Below are positions 25,525-34,632 of a stretch of DNA of 64,000 nucleotides, piece by piece (within the stretch, counting starts at the first letter, position 1; each line of letters opens with the position of its first letter). Under the pieces are notes generated by a model. It saw only the letters and a list, made by a program, of their open reading frames with translations. It was not told the DNA's origin and did no database searches. This DNA comes from Sphingomonas sp. HMP9 (lineage in GTDB: Bacteria; Pseudomonadota; Alphaproteobacteria; Sphingomonadales; Sphingomonadaceae): the NCBI RefSeq assembly GCF_013374115.1, contig NZ_AP022673.1, positions 1,268,501 through 1,332,500 on the forward strand. Direction: 5' to 3'. The position numbers and the translations under genes were made by a program.

Positions 25525-26519
25525 GATGGCTCGCCCCATTGCCGTGATACGAGCTGCGCGGGAAGCCGGTTCGCGTCGATCAGCGCACGTTCCTGCATTT
25601 GCGTCGACCCCAGCGTCACGTCGATATCGAGCGTGAACCACGTCGACAGCACCTGCGCGTCAACGCCAGGCGCGATATTGGCGGCGCCGAGCAGCGACGC
25701 GCCCTTCTGCATCTCGTCGAAGGTCGCATAGCCCTGCACCGGTCGACGCAGCAGCAATTGCTGGGCGCCTCCAACCGACAGCGTATCGGGATACATCATC
25801 GCCAACAGCACGCTCTGTTCGGGAAGCAGCGTGTTCACGTTGATCGGCGCGGGCCTGGCGAACGGCAGCGTGCAGATCCACGGCCGGATCTTCGCGTAGA
25901 TTTCGGGCGTCATGCCGGCGATCGCGCGCAGTTCGCTGGGGTCGCTCATCAGCGTGCCGGCGGTGCGATACGCCGGATCGCGACCCAGATACGCGCCGTC
26001 CTCCGCGCCCATCGGCTGCTGATCCTGGTCGCTGTCGATCCAGTCCGTCGTGCCCGCTGCGACCTGTTCGGCGACCTGGACCGGCACGTCGAGCAACCGC
26101 ATGAGCCGGACGAACTGCGGTCGCACCTCGCCGCGCGCGACGTACACGCCCGGCGTCGTCATGCCGACGAGGGAATTTAGGTTGAAGCAGTTGGCACCGT
26201 CACGCACCCGCGCCGTAGCGAAGCCACCCGGCACCGGCAGGCCGAACGGCGTGTTGCTCCAGCCGCCGGCCAACGTGACTCGGCTCGGCTTTGGCGCGAG
26301 CAGGTTGGAGACGCGGGTCAGCGCCATCGTCTCCGCCGCCAGCGCATAGGCACGCGCCTGCTCGCCGGTCGCGGCGTTGCTCGCGAGCCGGGTCGACAGC
26401 CGGAGTTTCTCCAAGGCGGCGCCGGCCATCACCGCAATGATCGCGACGAGCATGAGCACGGTCAGCAGCGCCGCACCCCGTTCTCGCCCACGTCGGAGTC
26501 CGAAATCAGGTGCGCGCAC
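25521..26519 (-). CDS. gspK: Type II secretion minor pseudopilin K
   Basis: A 332-residue large minor pseudopilin. The N-terminus carries RERGAALLTVLMLVAIIAVMAG, a prepilin-type helix with the cleavage glycine before AALL, and a large periplasmic domain follows (GANCFNLNSLVG, TDWIDSDQDQQPMGAEDG, INVNTLLPE). The start was set at GTG 26519, the only start codon a suitable distance before the prepilin motif; it overlaps gspJ by 14 bp. Together with GspI and GspJ it caps the pseudopilus tip. Confidence 0.9.
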   Translation of the reverse strand: MRAPDFGLRRGRERGAALLTVLMLVAIIAVMAGAALEKLRLSTRLASNAATGEQARAYALAAETMALTRVSNLLAPKPSRVTLAGGWSNTPFGLPVPGGFATARVRDGANCFNLNSLVGMTTPGVYVARGEVRPQFVRLMRLLDVPVQVAEQVAAGTTDWIDSDQDQQPMGAEDGAYLGRDPAYRTAGTLMSDPSELRAIAGMTPEIYAKIRPWICTLPFARPAPINVNTLLPEQSVLLAMMYPDTLSVGGAQQLLLRRPVQGYATFDEMQKGASLLGAANIAPGVDAQVLSTWFTLDIDVTLGSTQMQERALIDANRLPAQLVSRQWGEPS

Positions 26520-27201
26520 CGGGCGTCTCCTGTCCCGGAGGTGTGGCCGGAGTACCCGGCGGTGGCGTGGTGGCGGGACCACTTCCGTCGGATGGCGCCG
26601 GGATATAGCTTGTGCCGACGAGGAACATCTGGCGGAACTCGGTCCCGTCTTCGCGCTGGACGCGCAGTTCCATCGCGTCGGGCAGCGGCCTGCCACTCGC
26701 GCCGTCCCAGCGATCGCTCCAGGCGCCGGCGATACGATAACGCAGTCCGACCTGACGAACCTTTGCGAGCAACGCCGCAGGCGGCAGCGGTTGCGCGCCG
26801 TCGACCATCGGATAGGCGATCCGCTGGAGCGTCCCCCCATCGACGCGGTAGGCGACCTTCTGCATGCTGGACCGCGCCGCGCCGTCGATATTGCTCCACC
26901 CTGCACGGACGAGGCGCAGCATCGGCGTCACGCCCGACCCGCTCTCGCCGATGAACGCGGGAACGCTGGTACCGCCCTCGTCGCGGCTGGAGCGATTCGA
27001 CGCCTGGGCGAGATCGGCGGACAGTATCGACACGGTCCGGGTCAGCGCGCTGATGTCGTCCAGCTTGGCGCCGGTCGCGCTCTGCGCCTTCACGCTGAAC
27101 GACAGGATCGCGACACCCGCCGCCGCGATCATGCCGAAGATCATGAGCGAGACCATGACTTCGACGAGCGTGAAACCGGCTTCGGTTTTCGCATGCGTCA
27201 C
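26506..27201 (-). CDS. gspJ: Type II secretion minor pseudopilin J
   Basis: A 231-residue minor pseudopilin. The prepilin signal is EAGFTLVEVMVSLMIFGM with cleavage after G. The C-terminal tail is Pro/Gly/Thr-rich (TTPPPGTPATPPG) and looks disordered. Start GTG at 27201 overlaps the gspI stop (GTGA). Confidence 0.9.
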   Translation of the reverse strand: MTHAKTEAGFTLVEVMVSLMIFGMIAAAGVAILSFSVKAQSATGAKLDDISALTRTVSILSADLAQASNRSSRDEGGTSVPAFIGESGSGVTPMLRLVRAGWSNIDGAARSSMQKVAYRVDGGTLQRIAYPMVDGAQPLPPAALLAKVRQVGLRYRIAGAWSDRWDGASGRPLPDAMELRVQREDGTEFRQMFLVGTSYIPAPSDGSGPATTPPPGTPATPPGQETPGART

Positions 27202-27584
27202 ATGACCATCCGGGGTGCCGGTCGCACCATCGTCAGGCGGCCGAGTTGCGTGCCGGTCCGGTCCGCGACGGCAACGTCGATCCGCAGTACGCTCGATCCG
27301 CCGAGCGCGCTGACCTGCCGCGTCCATGTCCAGGCCTGGCCGCCGTTCGTCTCGACACCCGTGGTCCGGCCTGCCGTCGGTGGCTGCGCGCTGGAGACAG
27401 CGTCGATCGCGACGTTGCGCGCGACCATCTGCGCGACCAGCGTCTCGTCGAGGATCGAGGCGCCGCGAATCGTCGCGCTCTCCAGACGCACGAGCGCCAT
27501 CGCCGCCAAGCTGAACACGGCCAGCGCGACCATGATCTCGATGAGGGTGAAACCCCGTTCGCCAGGGGGCGGCTCAGCCCGCAT
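27198..27584 (-). CDS. gspI: Type II secretion minor pseudopilin I
   Basis: A 128-residue minor pseudopilin with prepilin signal GERGFTLIEIMVALAVFSLAAMALV and the family motif ARNVAIDAV where GspI proteins usually have a conserved asparagine. ATG at 27584 overlaps gspH by 11 bp. It overlaps gspJ by four bases at the other end. Confidence 0.9.
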   Translation of the reverse strand: MRAEPPPGERGFTLIEIMVALAVFSLAAMALVRLESATIRGASILDETLVAQMVARNVAIDAVSSAQPPTAGRTTGVETNGGQAWTWTRQVSALGGSSVLRIDVAVADRTGTQLGRLTMVRPAPRMVM

Positions 27585-28044
27585 CGGCGCGCACGCTGCC
27601 GTCTGCGTCGATGTGGACGGTCGCCGCCACCCCGCCGCGGTCGAGCCGGATCTCGGCAGGCCGATCGACCAGGCCGGTCGGGTCGAACGTGACGCGCAGG
27701 CGACCGCTGGTGTCGCCGATACTCGCCCTGGTGCCGTCGTTCCAGCGCTCGACCCGCATCGGTTTCTCCGCGATCGGTGTCCAGCCGCCGGCCAGCCGCC
27801 GGTCGAACCCATAGCCACCACCACTGATCCAGACGCTGACTGGACGCGCCTCGACGATCGCCGAATCATGCGCGGCGCGCGCGCGCAAGGCAAAGCGCGT
27901 TGCCTCGTCCAGCACGCGGCCGCGCGGGTCCGGCATGACCAGCATGGCGACCGCAGAGGCAAGGCCGATGATCGTGACGACGACCATCAGCTCGACCAGC
28001 GTGAAGCCGCGCTCACGCCTATTGCCAGCTGCCGATATCGGCAT
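27574..28044 (-). CDS. gspH: Type II secretion minor pseudopilin H
   Basis: A 156-residue minor pseudopilin, prepilin signal RERGFTLVELMVVVTIIGLAS, followed by a beta-rich domain (VSVWISGGGYGFDR, FDPTGLVDRPAEIRL). ATG at 28044 lies 26 bp inside the 3' end of gspG in a different frame. Nothing unusual beyond the tight overlap. Confidence 0.9.
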   Translation of the reverse strand: MPISAAGNRRERGFTLVELMVVVTIIGLASAVAMLVMPDPRGRVLDEATRFALRARAAHDSAIVEARPVSVWISGGGYGFDRRLAGGWTPIAEKPMRVERWNDGTRASIGDTSGRLRVTFDPTGLVDRPAEIRLDRGGVAATVHIDADGSVRADAG

Positions 28045-28471
28045 CGATCCCCTCGCCGCCTTCCTTGCCGTCCGCCCCGAAAGTCCAGACGTCGGCCTCT
28101 CCGTGTGCGCCGGGCGAGGCATAGAGATATGGGCGACCCCAGGGGTCGTTCGGCAGCTTCTTGAGATACCCGCCACGCTGGTAGCGCGAGGGATCGGTGA
28201 GACCGGCGGGTGCCGAGACCAGCGCGTTCAGCCCCTGCGTGGTGTTGGGGAAGGTCATGTTCTGGAGCTTGTAGAGCTCCAGCCCGCCCTCGATCTGCGC
28301 GATGTCGGCCTTCGCCTTCTGGATCCGCGCGGTGTCGCCCGAGGGCAGCACGTTGAGCGCGACGATGGTCGCGAGCAGCCCGATGATGACGATCACCACC
28401 ATCAGCTCGACAAGCGTGAAACCCGCTTCACGACGCTTCTTTTTCTCTTCCGGACGCATACGAAACCTCAT
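28019..28471 (-). CDS. gspG: Type II secretion major pseudopilin G
   Basis: A 150-residue major pseudopilin. Prepilin signal EAGFTLVELMVVIVIIGLLATIV is preceded by a basic leader; the C-terminal domain has the GspG features GLNALVSAP, YLKKLPNDPWGRPYLY and FGADGKEGGEG, the last being the calcium-binding loop. ATG at 28471 overlaps the gspF stop; an ATG four codons later is the alternative. Confidence 0.96.
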   Translation of the reverse strand: MRFRMRPEEKKKRREAGFTLVELMVVIVIIGLLATIVALNVLPSGDTARIQKAKADIAQIEGGLELYKLQNMTFPNTTQGLNALVSAPAGLTDPSRYQRGGYLKKLPNDPWGRPYLYASPGAHGEADVWTFGADGKEGGEGIDADIGSWQ

Positions 28472-29694
28472 TGGCCTGCCAGCGTGTTGAGCTGGAGGAT
28501 CGGGAGCAGGATGGATAGCACGATCGTCGCGACGATGCCGCCCATCACGACGATGATCAGCGGTTCGAGCAGCGACAGTGCGGTGGCGGTGAAGCGGTCG
28601 AATTCGCGTTCGAGATAGTCGGCGGCGCGCTCGAGCATCTCGTCGAGGCGACCGGCCGCTTCGCCCGATGCTGCGAGATAGGTCAGCAGCGGCGGGAAGA
28701 CGCCCGCGCGACGCATCGCGGCGGACAGGCTGCCGCCGCCGCGGATCGCCTCGACGATCTGGTCCGAGGCAAGCCGCAGCCGGCGATTGTGGATCGTGCT
28801 CGCGGTGAGGTTGAGCCCGTCGAGCAGCGGCAGGCGGCTGGCGACCATCGTGCCCAGCGTGCGCGCCATGCGCGCCGCGTGAAGATCGCGCAGCAGCCGC
28901 CCGAGCAGCGGGATACGGAGCAGCCAGCCGTCGAAGGCGAGCCGGATCGTCGGGTCCTTGAGCGCCTGCCACCCGCCCAGCGCGGCGAGCCCGACGACCA
29001 GCAGCATCACCCACCAATAGCCGACCAGAAATGCCGAGAATGCCATGACCATCCGCGTCAGCAGCGGGAGCTGCTGCCCGACCGTGTCGAACTGCTCGAC
29101 CACCTGCGGGACGACAAACATCATCAGCGCGGTGACGACGCCCAGCGCGACCAGCGCGAGGATTGCGGGATAGGCGAGCGCGGTGATCAGCTTGCCGCGG
29201 ATCTCGGCCTGGCGTTCGAGCAAAGCGGCGAGCCGGTCGAGGATCGTCGGCAGCGAACCCGAGCTTTCGCCCGCCGACACCATCGCGCGGTAGAGCGGCG
29301 GGAAGCTTTTCGGCTCGCGCGCCATCGCGTCGGCGAGGCGGCGGCCCTCGACGACGCCGGCATGGACGTGCTGGACGATCGCGCGGACGCTGTCCTGCTC
29401 GGTCTGGCGGGTGATGGTGCGGAGCGATTCCTCGAGCGGCGAGACGCGGTTGAGCGTGGCGAGCTGGCGCGTGAACAGCGTGAGGTTCTTCCCCGACATC
29501 TTCGGCGTGCCGAGCTGGAGACCGAAGAGCGGGCGGCCCTTGGTTGCCTGTGGCGGGGCGCCAGGGGTGATCTTGACGACGTACAGCTTGCGCGCGTCGA
29601 GCGTCGCGCGCGCGACGTCGATGTCCGTAGCGGCGACGTGACCGCGGCGTTCGGCGCCCTTCGTATCGATCGCGAGATAATCGAAGTCAGCCAT
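28468..29694 (-). CDS. gspF: Type II secretion inner-membrane platform protein F
   Basis: A 408-residue polytopic platform protein with two homologous cytoplasmic helical domains (LTLFTRQLATLNRVSPLEESL and AARMARTLGTMVASRLPLLDGL) and three membrane helices. YRAMVSAGESSGSLP and LLTYLAASGEAAGRLDEML are the paired family motifs. ATG at 29694 starts MADFDYLAID. It is the only gene in the operon not overlapping its upstream neighbour: a 120-bp gap with a family E palindrome separates it from gspE. Confidence 0.95.
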   Translation of the reverse strand: MADFDYLAIDTKGAERRGHVAATDIDVARATLDARKLYVVKITPGAPPQATKGRPLFGLQLGTPKMSGKNLTLFTRQLATLNRVSPLEESLRTITRQTEQDSVRAIVQHVHAGVVEGRRLADAMAREPKSFPPLYRAMVSAGESSGSLPTILDRLAALLERQAEIRGKLITALAYPAILALVALGVVTALMMFVVPQVVEQFDTVGQQLPLLTRMVMAFSAFLVGYWWVMLLVVGLAALGGWQALKDPTIRLAFDGWLLRIPLLGRLLRDLHAARMARTLGTMVASRLPLLDGLNLTASTIHNRRLRLASDQIVEAIRGGGSLSAAMRRAGVFPPLLTYLAASGEAAGRLDEMLERAADYLEREFDRFTATALSLLEPLIIVVMGGIVATIVLSILLPILQLNTLAGQ

Positions 29695-29720
29695 GCGGAA
29701 GACCCGATGGCACAGATATT

Positions 29721-29799
29721 CCGTTCGTTTCGAGCGCAGTCGAGAAACGGGCACCACGCGCGGGGACAGTGGTTTCTCGACTTCGCTCGAAACGAACGG
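29721..29799. repeat. Palindromic repeat, family E, between gspE and gspF
   Basis: Arms CCGTTCGTTTCGAGCGCAGT and its near complement (CTTCGCTCGAAACGAACGG), with inner CGAGAAAC/GTTTCTCG pairing. It fills most of the only non-overlapping junction inside the gsp operon. Confidence 0.88.
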
Positions 29800-29814
29800 G
29801 AATTTGTGGTGGCA

Positions 29815-31458
29815 TCATGCCTCCGCCACTTCCGGTGCGACTTCGGTGGTGTCGCGGCGCGAGACGCGGACAGCTTCTTCAGCCGTCGTCTGCCCCGACA
29901 GGACCAGATCGCGCGCCGACTGCGCGAGGTTCGGCGACTTTGCGAAGGCGTGCGCGGTGATCTCGGACTCGTGCCCGTCGGTGTTGATCAGCCGGCGGAT
30001 CGTGTCGTCGATGCGGACCGCCTCGAACACGCCAATGCGGCCCTTGTAGCCGGTCTGGTTGCAGTCCTCGCAGCCTTGCGCGACGTAGACCACTGCGTCC
30101 GGGGCGATGCCGAGCAGCGGCGCGACCGTATCAGAAGCGGGCACGGCCTTGCGACAGGTGGGGCATAGCCGGCGGACGAGGCGTTGCGCGATCACCGCGC
30201 GGAGCGTGGACGCGAGCAGGAAGCTCTCAACCTTCATGTCGCGCATGCGCGTGATCGCGCCGATCGCGTCGTTGGTGTGAACCGTCGACAGCACGAGATG
30301 CCCCGTCAGCGACGCCTGCACAGCGATCTCGGCGGTCTCGCGGTCGCGGATTTCGCCGACCATGACGACGTCGGGATCCTGGCGCAGGATCGCGCGCAGC
30401 CCCGCCGCGAAGGTCAGCCCGACCTTCGGGTTCACCTGCGTCTGGCCGACGCCGTCGACCGCATACTCGACCGGATCCTCGACGGTCAGGATGTTGCGGC
30501 TGCCGTCGTTGAGCAGACGCAGCGCCGCATAGAGCGAGGTGGTCTTGCCCGAACCGGTGGGCCCGGTGACGAGGATGATGCCGTTGGGTTCGCTCAGCGC
30601 TTCGTTGAGCAGCGCGAACAACGCGGGCGGCAGGCCGAGCGCTTCGAGGTCGATGCCGGCATTCTCCTTGTCGAGGATACGCAGCACCACGCGTTCGCCG
30701 GCGCGACTCGGCAGCGTCGAGACGCGGACGTCGAGCAGCTTGCCGCCCAGCGTCAGCCCCATGCGGCCGTCCTGCGGCACACGGCGCTCGGCGATGTCGA
30801 GCCGCGCCATGACCTTGATGCGGCTGACCACGACGGGCGCGACGTTGGGGGGCATGCGCAGCGTCTCGCGTAGCACGCCGTCGATCCGCATGCGGACGAC
30901 CAGGCCGCTCTCATACGGCTCGATATGGATGTCGGACACGCCGTTGCGCGCGGCGTCGGCGATGATGCCGTTGATGAGCCGGATCGCGGGGGCGTCGTCG
31001 GCGGTGTCGAGCAGATCCTCCGCAGTCGGCATGTCGCCGGCGAGCAGGTCGAGCTCGTCGCCCATCCCGACCGCGGCGAGCGCATTGGCCTGGCCGTCCA
31101 TCGCGTAGACGTTCGAGAGGAGGCGATCGAAGGCGATCTGTTCGACGAAGCCGACATCGAACGGCCGACCGAGATAGCGGCGGAGTTCGAGCAGGACCTT
31201 GGGGTCCGCGCCGGCGCGCATCGCGATCGTCAGGTGCGCGTCGGTGTCGGTATGGTCGACGACGACGCCGAACTTGCGCGCGAAGGCGTAGGGGATGGTG
31301 ATCTGGGGAAGGTCGGCCACCGTTGAGTCCCCCCCCCGGCGAAGGCTGGGGTCCATTTGGGCAACGGGCTCGATCGAGTCGAGGGGTTCGCCCAATTGGG
31401 CCCCGGCCTCCGCCGGGGGGGTGACGAGATTAGCCGGGAAGCCTTCGCGGATGATCAT
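29815..31458 (-). CDS. gspE: Type II secretion ATPase E, with a repeat-encoded N-terminal stretch
   Basis: Cytoplasmic hexameric ATPase driving pseudopilus assembly. It has Walker A GPTGSGKTTSLYAAL, an Asp box, Walker B VMVGEIRDRETAEIA, and a zinc-type CPTC...CEDC pair near the C-terminus. ATG at 31458 overlaps the gspD stop (ATGA). From there about 30 codons run in frame through a family B palindrome before the conserved start (VADLPQITIPYAFARKFGV). GTG at 31320 is an alternative start giving 501 residues, with a G-rich run from the repeat acting as ribosome-binding site. I give the coupled start; the shorter form is equally plausible. Confidence 0.93.
   Translation of the reverse strand: MIIREGFPANLVTPPAEAGAQLGEPLDSIEPVAQMDPSLRRGGDSTVADLPQITIPYAFARKFGVVVDHTDTDAHLTIAMRAGADPKVLLELRRYLGRPFDVGFVEQIAFDRLLSNVYAMDGQANALAAVGMGDELDLLAGDMPTAEDLLDTADDAPAIRLINGIIADAARNGVSDIHIEPYESGLVVRMRIDGVLRETLRMPPNVAPVVVSRIKVMARLDIAERRVPQDGRMGLTLGGKLLDVRVSTLPSRAGERVVLRILDKENAGIDLEALGLPPALFALLNEALSEPNGIILVTGPTGSGKTTSLYAALRLLNDGSRNILTVEDPVEYAVDGVGQTQVNPKVGLTFAAGLRAILRQDPDVVMVGEIRDRETAEIAVQASLTGHLVLSTVHTNDAIGAITRMRDMKVESFLLASTLRAVIAQRLVRRLCPTCRKAVPASDTVAPLLGIAPDAVVYVAQGCEDCNQTGYKGRIGVFEAVRIDDTIRRLINTDGHESEITAHAFAKSPNLAQSARDLVLSGQTTAEEAVRVSRRDTTEVAPEVAEA
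31329..31422. repeat. Palindromic repeat, family B, at the gspD/gspE junction
   Basis: Outer arms CCGGCGAAGGCTGGGGTCC and GGGCCCCGGCCTCCGCCGG with inner arms CATTTGGGC/GCCCAATTGGG. It lies between the gspE coupled ATG and its alternative GTG start. Same family as 12527. Confidence 0.9.
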
Positions 31459-33674
31459 TTCTTCGGCCGCACGACCATCGTCGAGGTACGCACCGGCACC
31501 GCGATCCGGGGGTCCTCGATGCTGCCGGGAATCGGCGCCGACGGGATCGGCGGTGCGGCCCCCATGTAATCGCGGACGAGCTGGTCGATCGACGGCTCCG
31601 CCCCCGGCTCCTGCAAGCCCTGTTGCAGGCGGACATAGCCATAACGCTGCTCGGTCAGCTTCCGACTGTCTTCCGCGGTGCGCAGGATGGTCGGGCGGAT
31701 GAAGATCATCAGGTTGGTCTTGGACCGCTGCTTGGCCTTTGACGTGAACAGATGGCCGAGCACGGGAATGTCGCCGAGCAGCGGAATCTTCTCGATCGTG
31801 CGGCGTTCATTGTCGTCGAGCAGGCCACTGATGACCGCGATCTGACCGTCGTCGACGGTACGGACGGTCTCGACCTCGCGCTTGTTGAGGATCAGGTCGC
31901 TATTGTCGCTCGATACCGGCCCCGCGATCGAGCTGACTTCGAGACGCAGGTTGAGCTTCACAGTGCCGCTCGAGTTGACCTGCGGCCGTACGGTCAGCTC
32001 GATCCCGACATTCTGGCGCTGCGTGGTGCGGAAGGCGTTGTCGAAATTGGCGCTGAGCGCCTGCCCCGTGGTGATCGGGATTTCCTGCCCGACCAAGCTG
32101 TGCGCCTCCTGATTGTCGAGCGTGACGAGGTGCGGGACCTGGAGCAGGTTCGAGGTCGTGTCGCTCTTCACCGCGTTGATGATCGCGCCGAAGAACGTGC
32201 TGCCGATCTTGCCGCCGAACCCGCCAAACCCGCCGGTCGCGGCGAGAATCGACTGGATAGCCGATTGCTGCAGCGCGTCCGCTGCCGCATTGGGCGTGTT
32301 CGTTTCGGTGCGCGTGCCGTCCGGCGCGACCACCGTCGTGCCGTTTCCGCCGATCGAGCGCGCGCCGATCGCGCCGGCGATCTGCAGGATGTTGGGCGCG
32401 GAGTTCGAGAAGGTCGACGCACCGAACGCGCCGCCGCTGGGATCGCCGACGATGAACTGCGCGCCGAGCGTGCGCGCGGTCGTGTCGGACACTTCGGCGA
32501 CGATCGCCTCGACCAGCACCTGTTCGCGGCGCGTATCGAGCTGGCGGACGACCTCGTTCAGCTGGCGCTGGATCTCGGCGGGCGCGGCGATGACGATCGC
32601 GTTGGCGCCGGCAAAGCGCGTGACGACCGCGGCGGTCTTGCCGCCCGCCGCAGTGATCGCGGCCTGCCCCGATCCACCGCCCCCGCCGCTCGGCGACGGC
32701 CTGGACTGCGGAACCTGAGGCTGCGAGAAGTTCGATTGTCCGCCGGACGCCCCGTTGGTGCTGCTCGATCCGAAGTTCGAGCGCGACAACGCGGTCTGCA
32801 CGGGCTGCGTCGGCGTCTGGCCGACGAGTTCCTGCAATACCGGCAGCAACTGTTCGGCATCGGCGTTCTCCAGGAACACGACCTTGATCTCGGTGCCATT
32901 GCGCGCCTTCTGGTCCAGATCGGCGGCGACCTGCGCAAGGCGGGCGACGGTGGTCGGATCGCCGCGCAGCGCAACCGCGTTCGAGCCCTCGACCGCGACC
33001 ACGGAGGCGCTCGGGCCGGAGGCGGCGCCCCCGCCCTGCCCGCCTTGACCGCCGCCCGTACCGGCGCCGATCAGGCCCTGAAGCGCAGTGGCGATCTCCT
33101 TCGCGCTGGCGTTCTTGAGCGCCACGACGCGCGTGGAGGACGTGTCGGTGTCGATCCGGCGGAGGACCTCGCGGATGCGGCGGATGTTGTCGGCGAAATC
33201 GACCACGACGAGGCTGTTGCCGCCGCGGTTCGCGCTGACCGAGCCCTGCGCGCTGACCAGCGGGCGCACCGTCTCGACCGCGGACTGCGCGTCGATTGCG
33301 CGGAGGCGGATGATCTCGGTGACGTAGCTGTTGCGCGCGGCACCCGCCACGCCGATCCGGCTCGGCTGCGAGGCGGCGTTGTCGAGCGGCTGGACGCGGA
33401 ACGCACCGCCCGATGTCGGCACCGCGACAAGGCCGTTGGCGCGCAACGTCGATAGGAATATCTCGAAATATTCGGAGCGGCTGAGCGGGCGATCGGTGAC
33501 CACCGTCACCTTGCCGGCGACGCGGTTGTCGATAATGAACGTGCGCCCGGTGACCTTGGCGGCGTCCGCGATGAACGCGCGGATGTCGGCGTCGCGGACG
33601 TTGAGCGTGGTCTGCGCATGGACGCCTGCCGCCAGCGCGAGCGCGACGACCGGACCGAGAAACAGTTTTTTCAT
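31455..33674 (-). CDS. gspD: Type II secretion outer-membrane secretin D
   Basis: A 739-residue secretin. A signal peptide (MKKLFLGPVVALALAAGVHA) is followed by N0-N3 domains (TLNVRDADIRAFIADAAKVTGRTFIID, repeats of KNASAKEIATAL type) and a C-terminal beta-barrel secretin domain with VPHLVTLDNQEAHSLVGQEIP and IPLLGDIPVLGHLF. Gly/Ser-rich inserts lie between N-domains. It overlaps gspC by ATGA and gspE by ATGA. Confidence 0.97.
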   Translation of the reverse strand: MKKLFLGPVVALALAAGVHAQTTLNVRDADIRAFIADAAKVTGRTFIIDNRVAGKVTVVTDRPLSRSEYFEIFLSTLRANGLVAVPTSGGAFRVQPLDNAASQPSRIGVAGAARNSYVTEIIRLRAIDAQSAVETVRPLVSAQGSVSANRGGNSLVVVDFADNIRRIREVLRRIDTDTSSTRVVALKNASAKEIATALQGLIGAGTGGGQGGQGGGAASGPSASVVAVEGSNAVALRGDPTTVARLAQVAADLDQKARNGTEIKVVFLENADAEQLLPVLQELVGQTPTQPVQTALSRSNFGSSSTNGASGGQSNFSQPQVPQSRPSPSGGGGGSGQAAITAAGGKTAAVVTRFAGANAIVIAAPAEIQRQLNEVVRQLDTRREQVLVEAIVAEVSDTTARTLGAQFIVGDPSGGAFGASTFSNSAPNILQIAGAIGARSIGGNGTTVVAPDGTRTETNTPNAAADALQQSAIQSILAATGGFGGFGGKIGSTFFGAIINAVKSDTTSNLLQVPHLVTLDNQEAHSLVGQEIPITTGQALSANFDNAFRTTQRQNVGIELTVRPQVNSSGTVKLNLRLEVSSIAGPVSSDNSDLILNKREVETVRTVDDGQIAVISGLLDDNERRTIEKIPLLGDIPVLGHLFTSKAKQRSKTNLMIFIRPTILRTAEDSRKLTEQRYGYVRLQQGLQEPGAEPSIDQLVRDYMGAAPPIPSAPIPGSIEDPRIAVPVRTSTMVVRPKK

Positions 33675-34498
33675 TTAGGGGGCGCGATCGTGATGGCGAG
33701 CGGCAGGGTATCCTGGCCGCGTTCTACGGTGATGGGGACGTTGCCGCCGCCCGCGAAATCCTTGGCGATACGGTCGAGATCGCCGGGGCCGGAAACGGGC
33801 CGCCCGCCGATCGACGTGACGACATCACCATCCTTGAGGCCTGCCGAGCGAAACGCGTTGCCCGAACCCTGCGACCGGACCGTGAGCCCGCTGATGCGCC
33901 CGCCGTCGATCCGCGGGATGAAGCCGATCTCGCTGCGCAACTGCGCGACGGGGATCCCGACGACCGGCGCAGCCGCCGCGGTTGCACCGGCCGGCGCCGC
34001 GCCCGGAACGACCGGCGTGACGGATCCCGATTGATCGAGGAACAGGTCTTCGTCGGCGCCACCGCGGTCGATCGTGACATGGTCGAACGCAACCGCCTTG
34101 AGGCGCACGCCAGGCTGGATCTCGTCACCGACTGCAACGCTCTGCTGGACGCCGTCAGGACCGGCGATAATCGCGGAGCTGCGGCCCATCGCCTCGTCCA
34201 TCCGCGTGCCGAACAGGGTCAATTGCAGCGACGTGACGGTAGCGGGCGCTCCCGCGACTCCGCCAAGGCGGAAAAACGGATCGAAACCGCGCAGGATATC
34301 GGCAGGCGACCCGACCACCACCGGCGTGGCCGGGCGCCAGTCGCCGAGTGGCGTGATCGGCGTCACGACCGTCCACGCCAGCCGCGCGCACTGCACCGCC
34401 AGCCCGGCAAGCAGCGCGAGTTCGACTACAGTATAGACATTCACGACCGGCATACGCCGCAAGATACGGCGCGCCCGCGCGTCCAGCTTCAATCGCAT
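33671..34498 (-). CDS. gspC: Type II secretion inner-membrane protein C
   Basis: A 275-residue protein with a cytoplasmic basic N-terminus, one membrane helix (VVELALLAGLAVQCARLAW), a homology region (LTLFGTRMDEAMGRSSAIIAGPDG, VGDEIQPGVRLKAV) and a C-terminal PDZ domain (FRSAGLKDGDVVTSIGGRPV). It links the platform to the secretin. It is the first gene of the operon. ATG 34498 was preferred over an earlier in-frame start. It diverges from the prolyl hydroxylase-like gene, the 134-bp gap holding both promoters. Confidence 0.93.
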   Translation of the reverse strand: MRLKLDARARRILRRMPVVNVYTVVELALLAGLAVQCARLAWTVVTPITPLGDWRPATPVVVGSPADILRGFDPFFRLGGVAGAPATVTSLQLTLFGTRMDEAMGRSSAIIAGPDGVQQSVAVGDEIQPGVRLKAVAFDHVTIDRGGADEDLFLDQSGSVTPVVPGAAPAGATAAAAPVVGIPVAQLRSEIGFIPRIDGGRISGLTVRSQGSGNAFRSAGLKDGDVVTSIGGRPVSGPGDLDRIAKDFAGGGNVPITVERGQDTLPLAITIAPPK

Positions 34499-34632
34499 CC
34501 GCGACCCACCCCATTTTCCCGCATCTCGTCGCGTAGGCATGCCATGTTACAATTCCGCGTCAATGGCTTGCGCATCAATGGCCCACATTCCGATGGGGTA
34601 GCGCTCCGGCGCGGGGGTTGGCAGAAGGCCGC

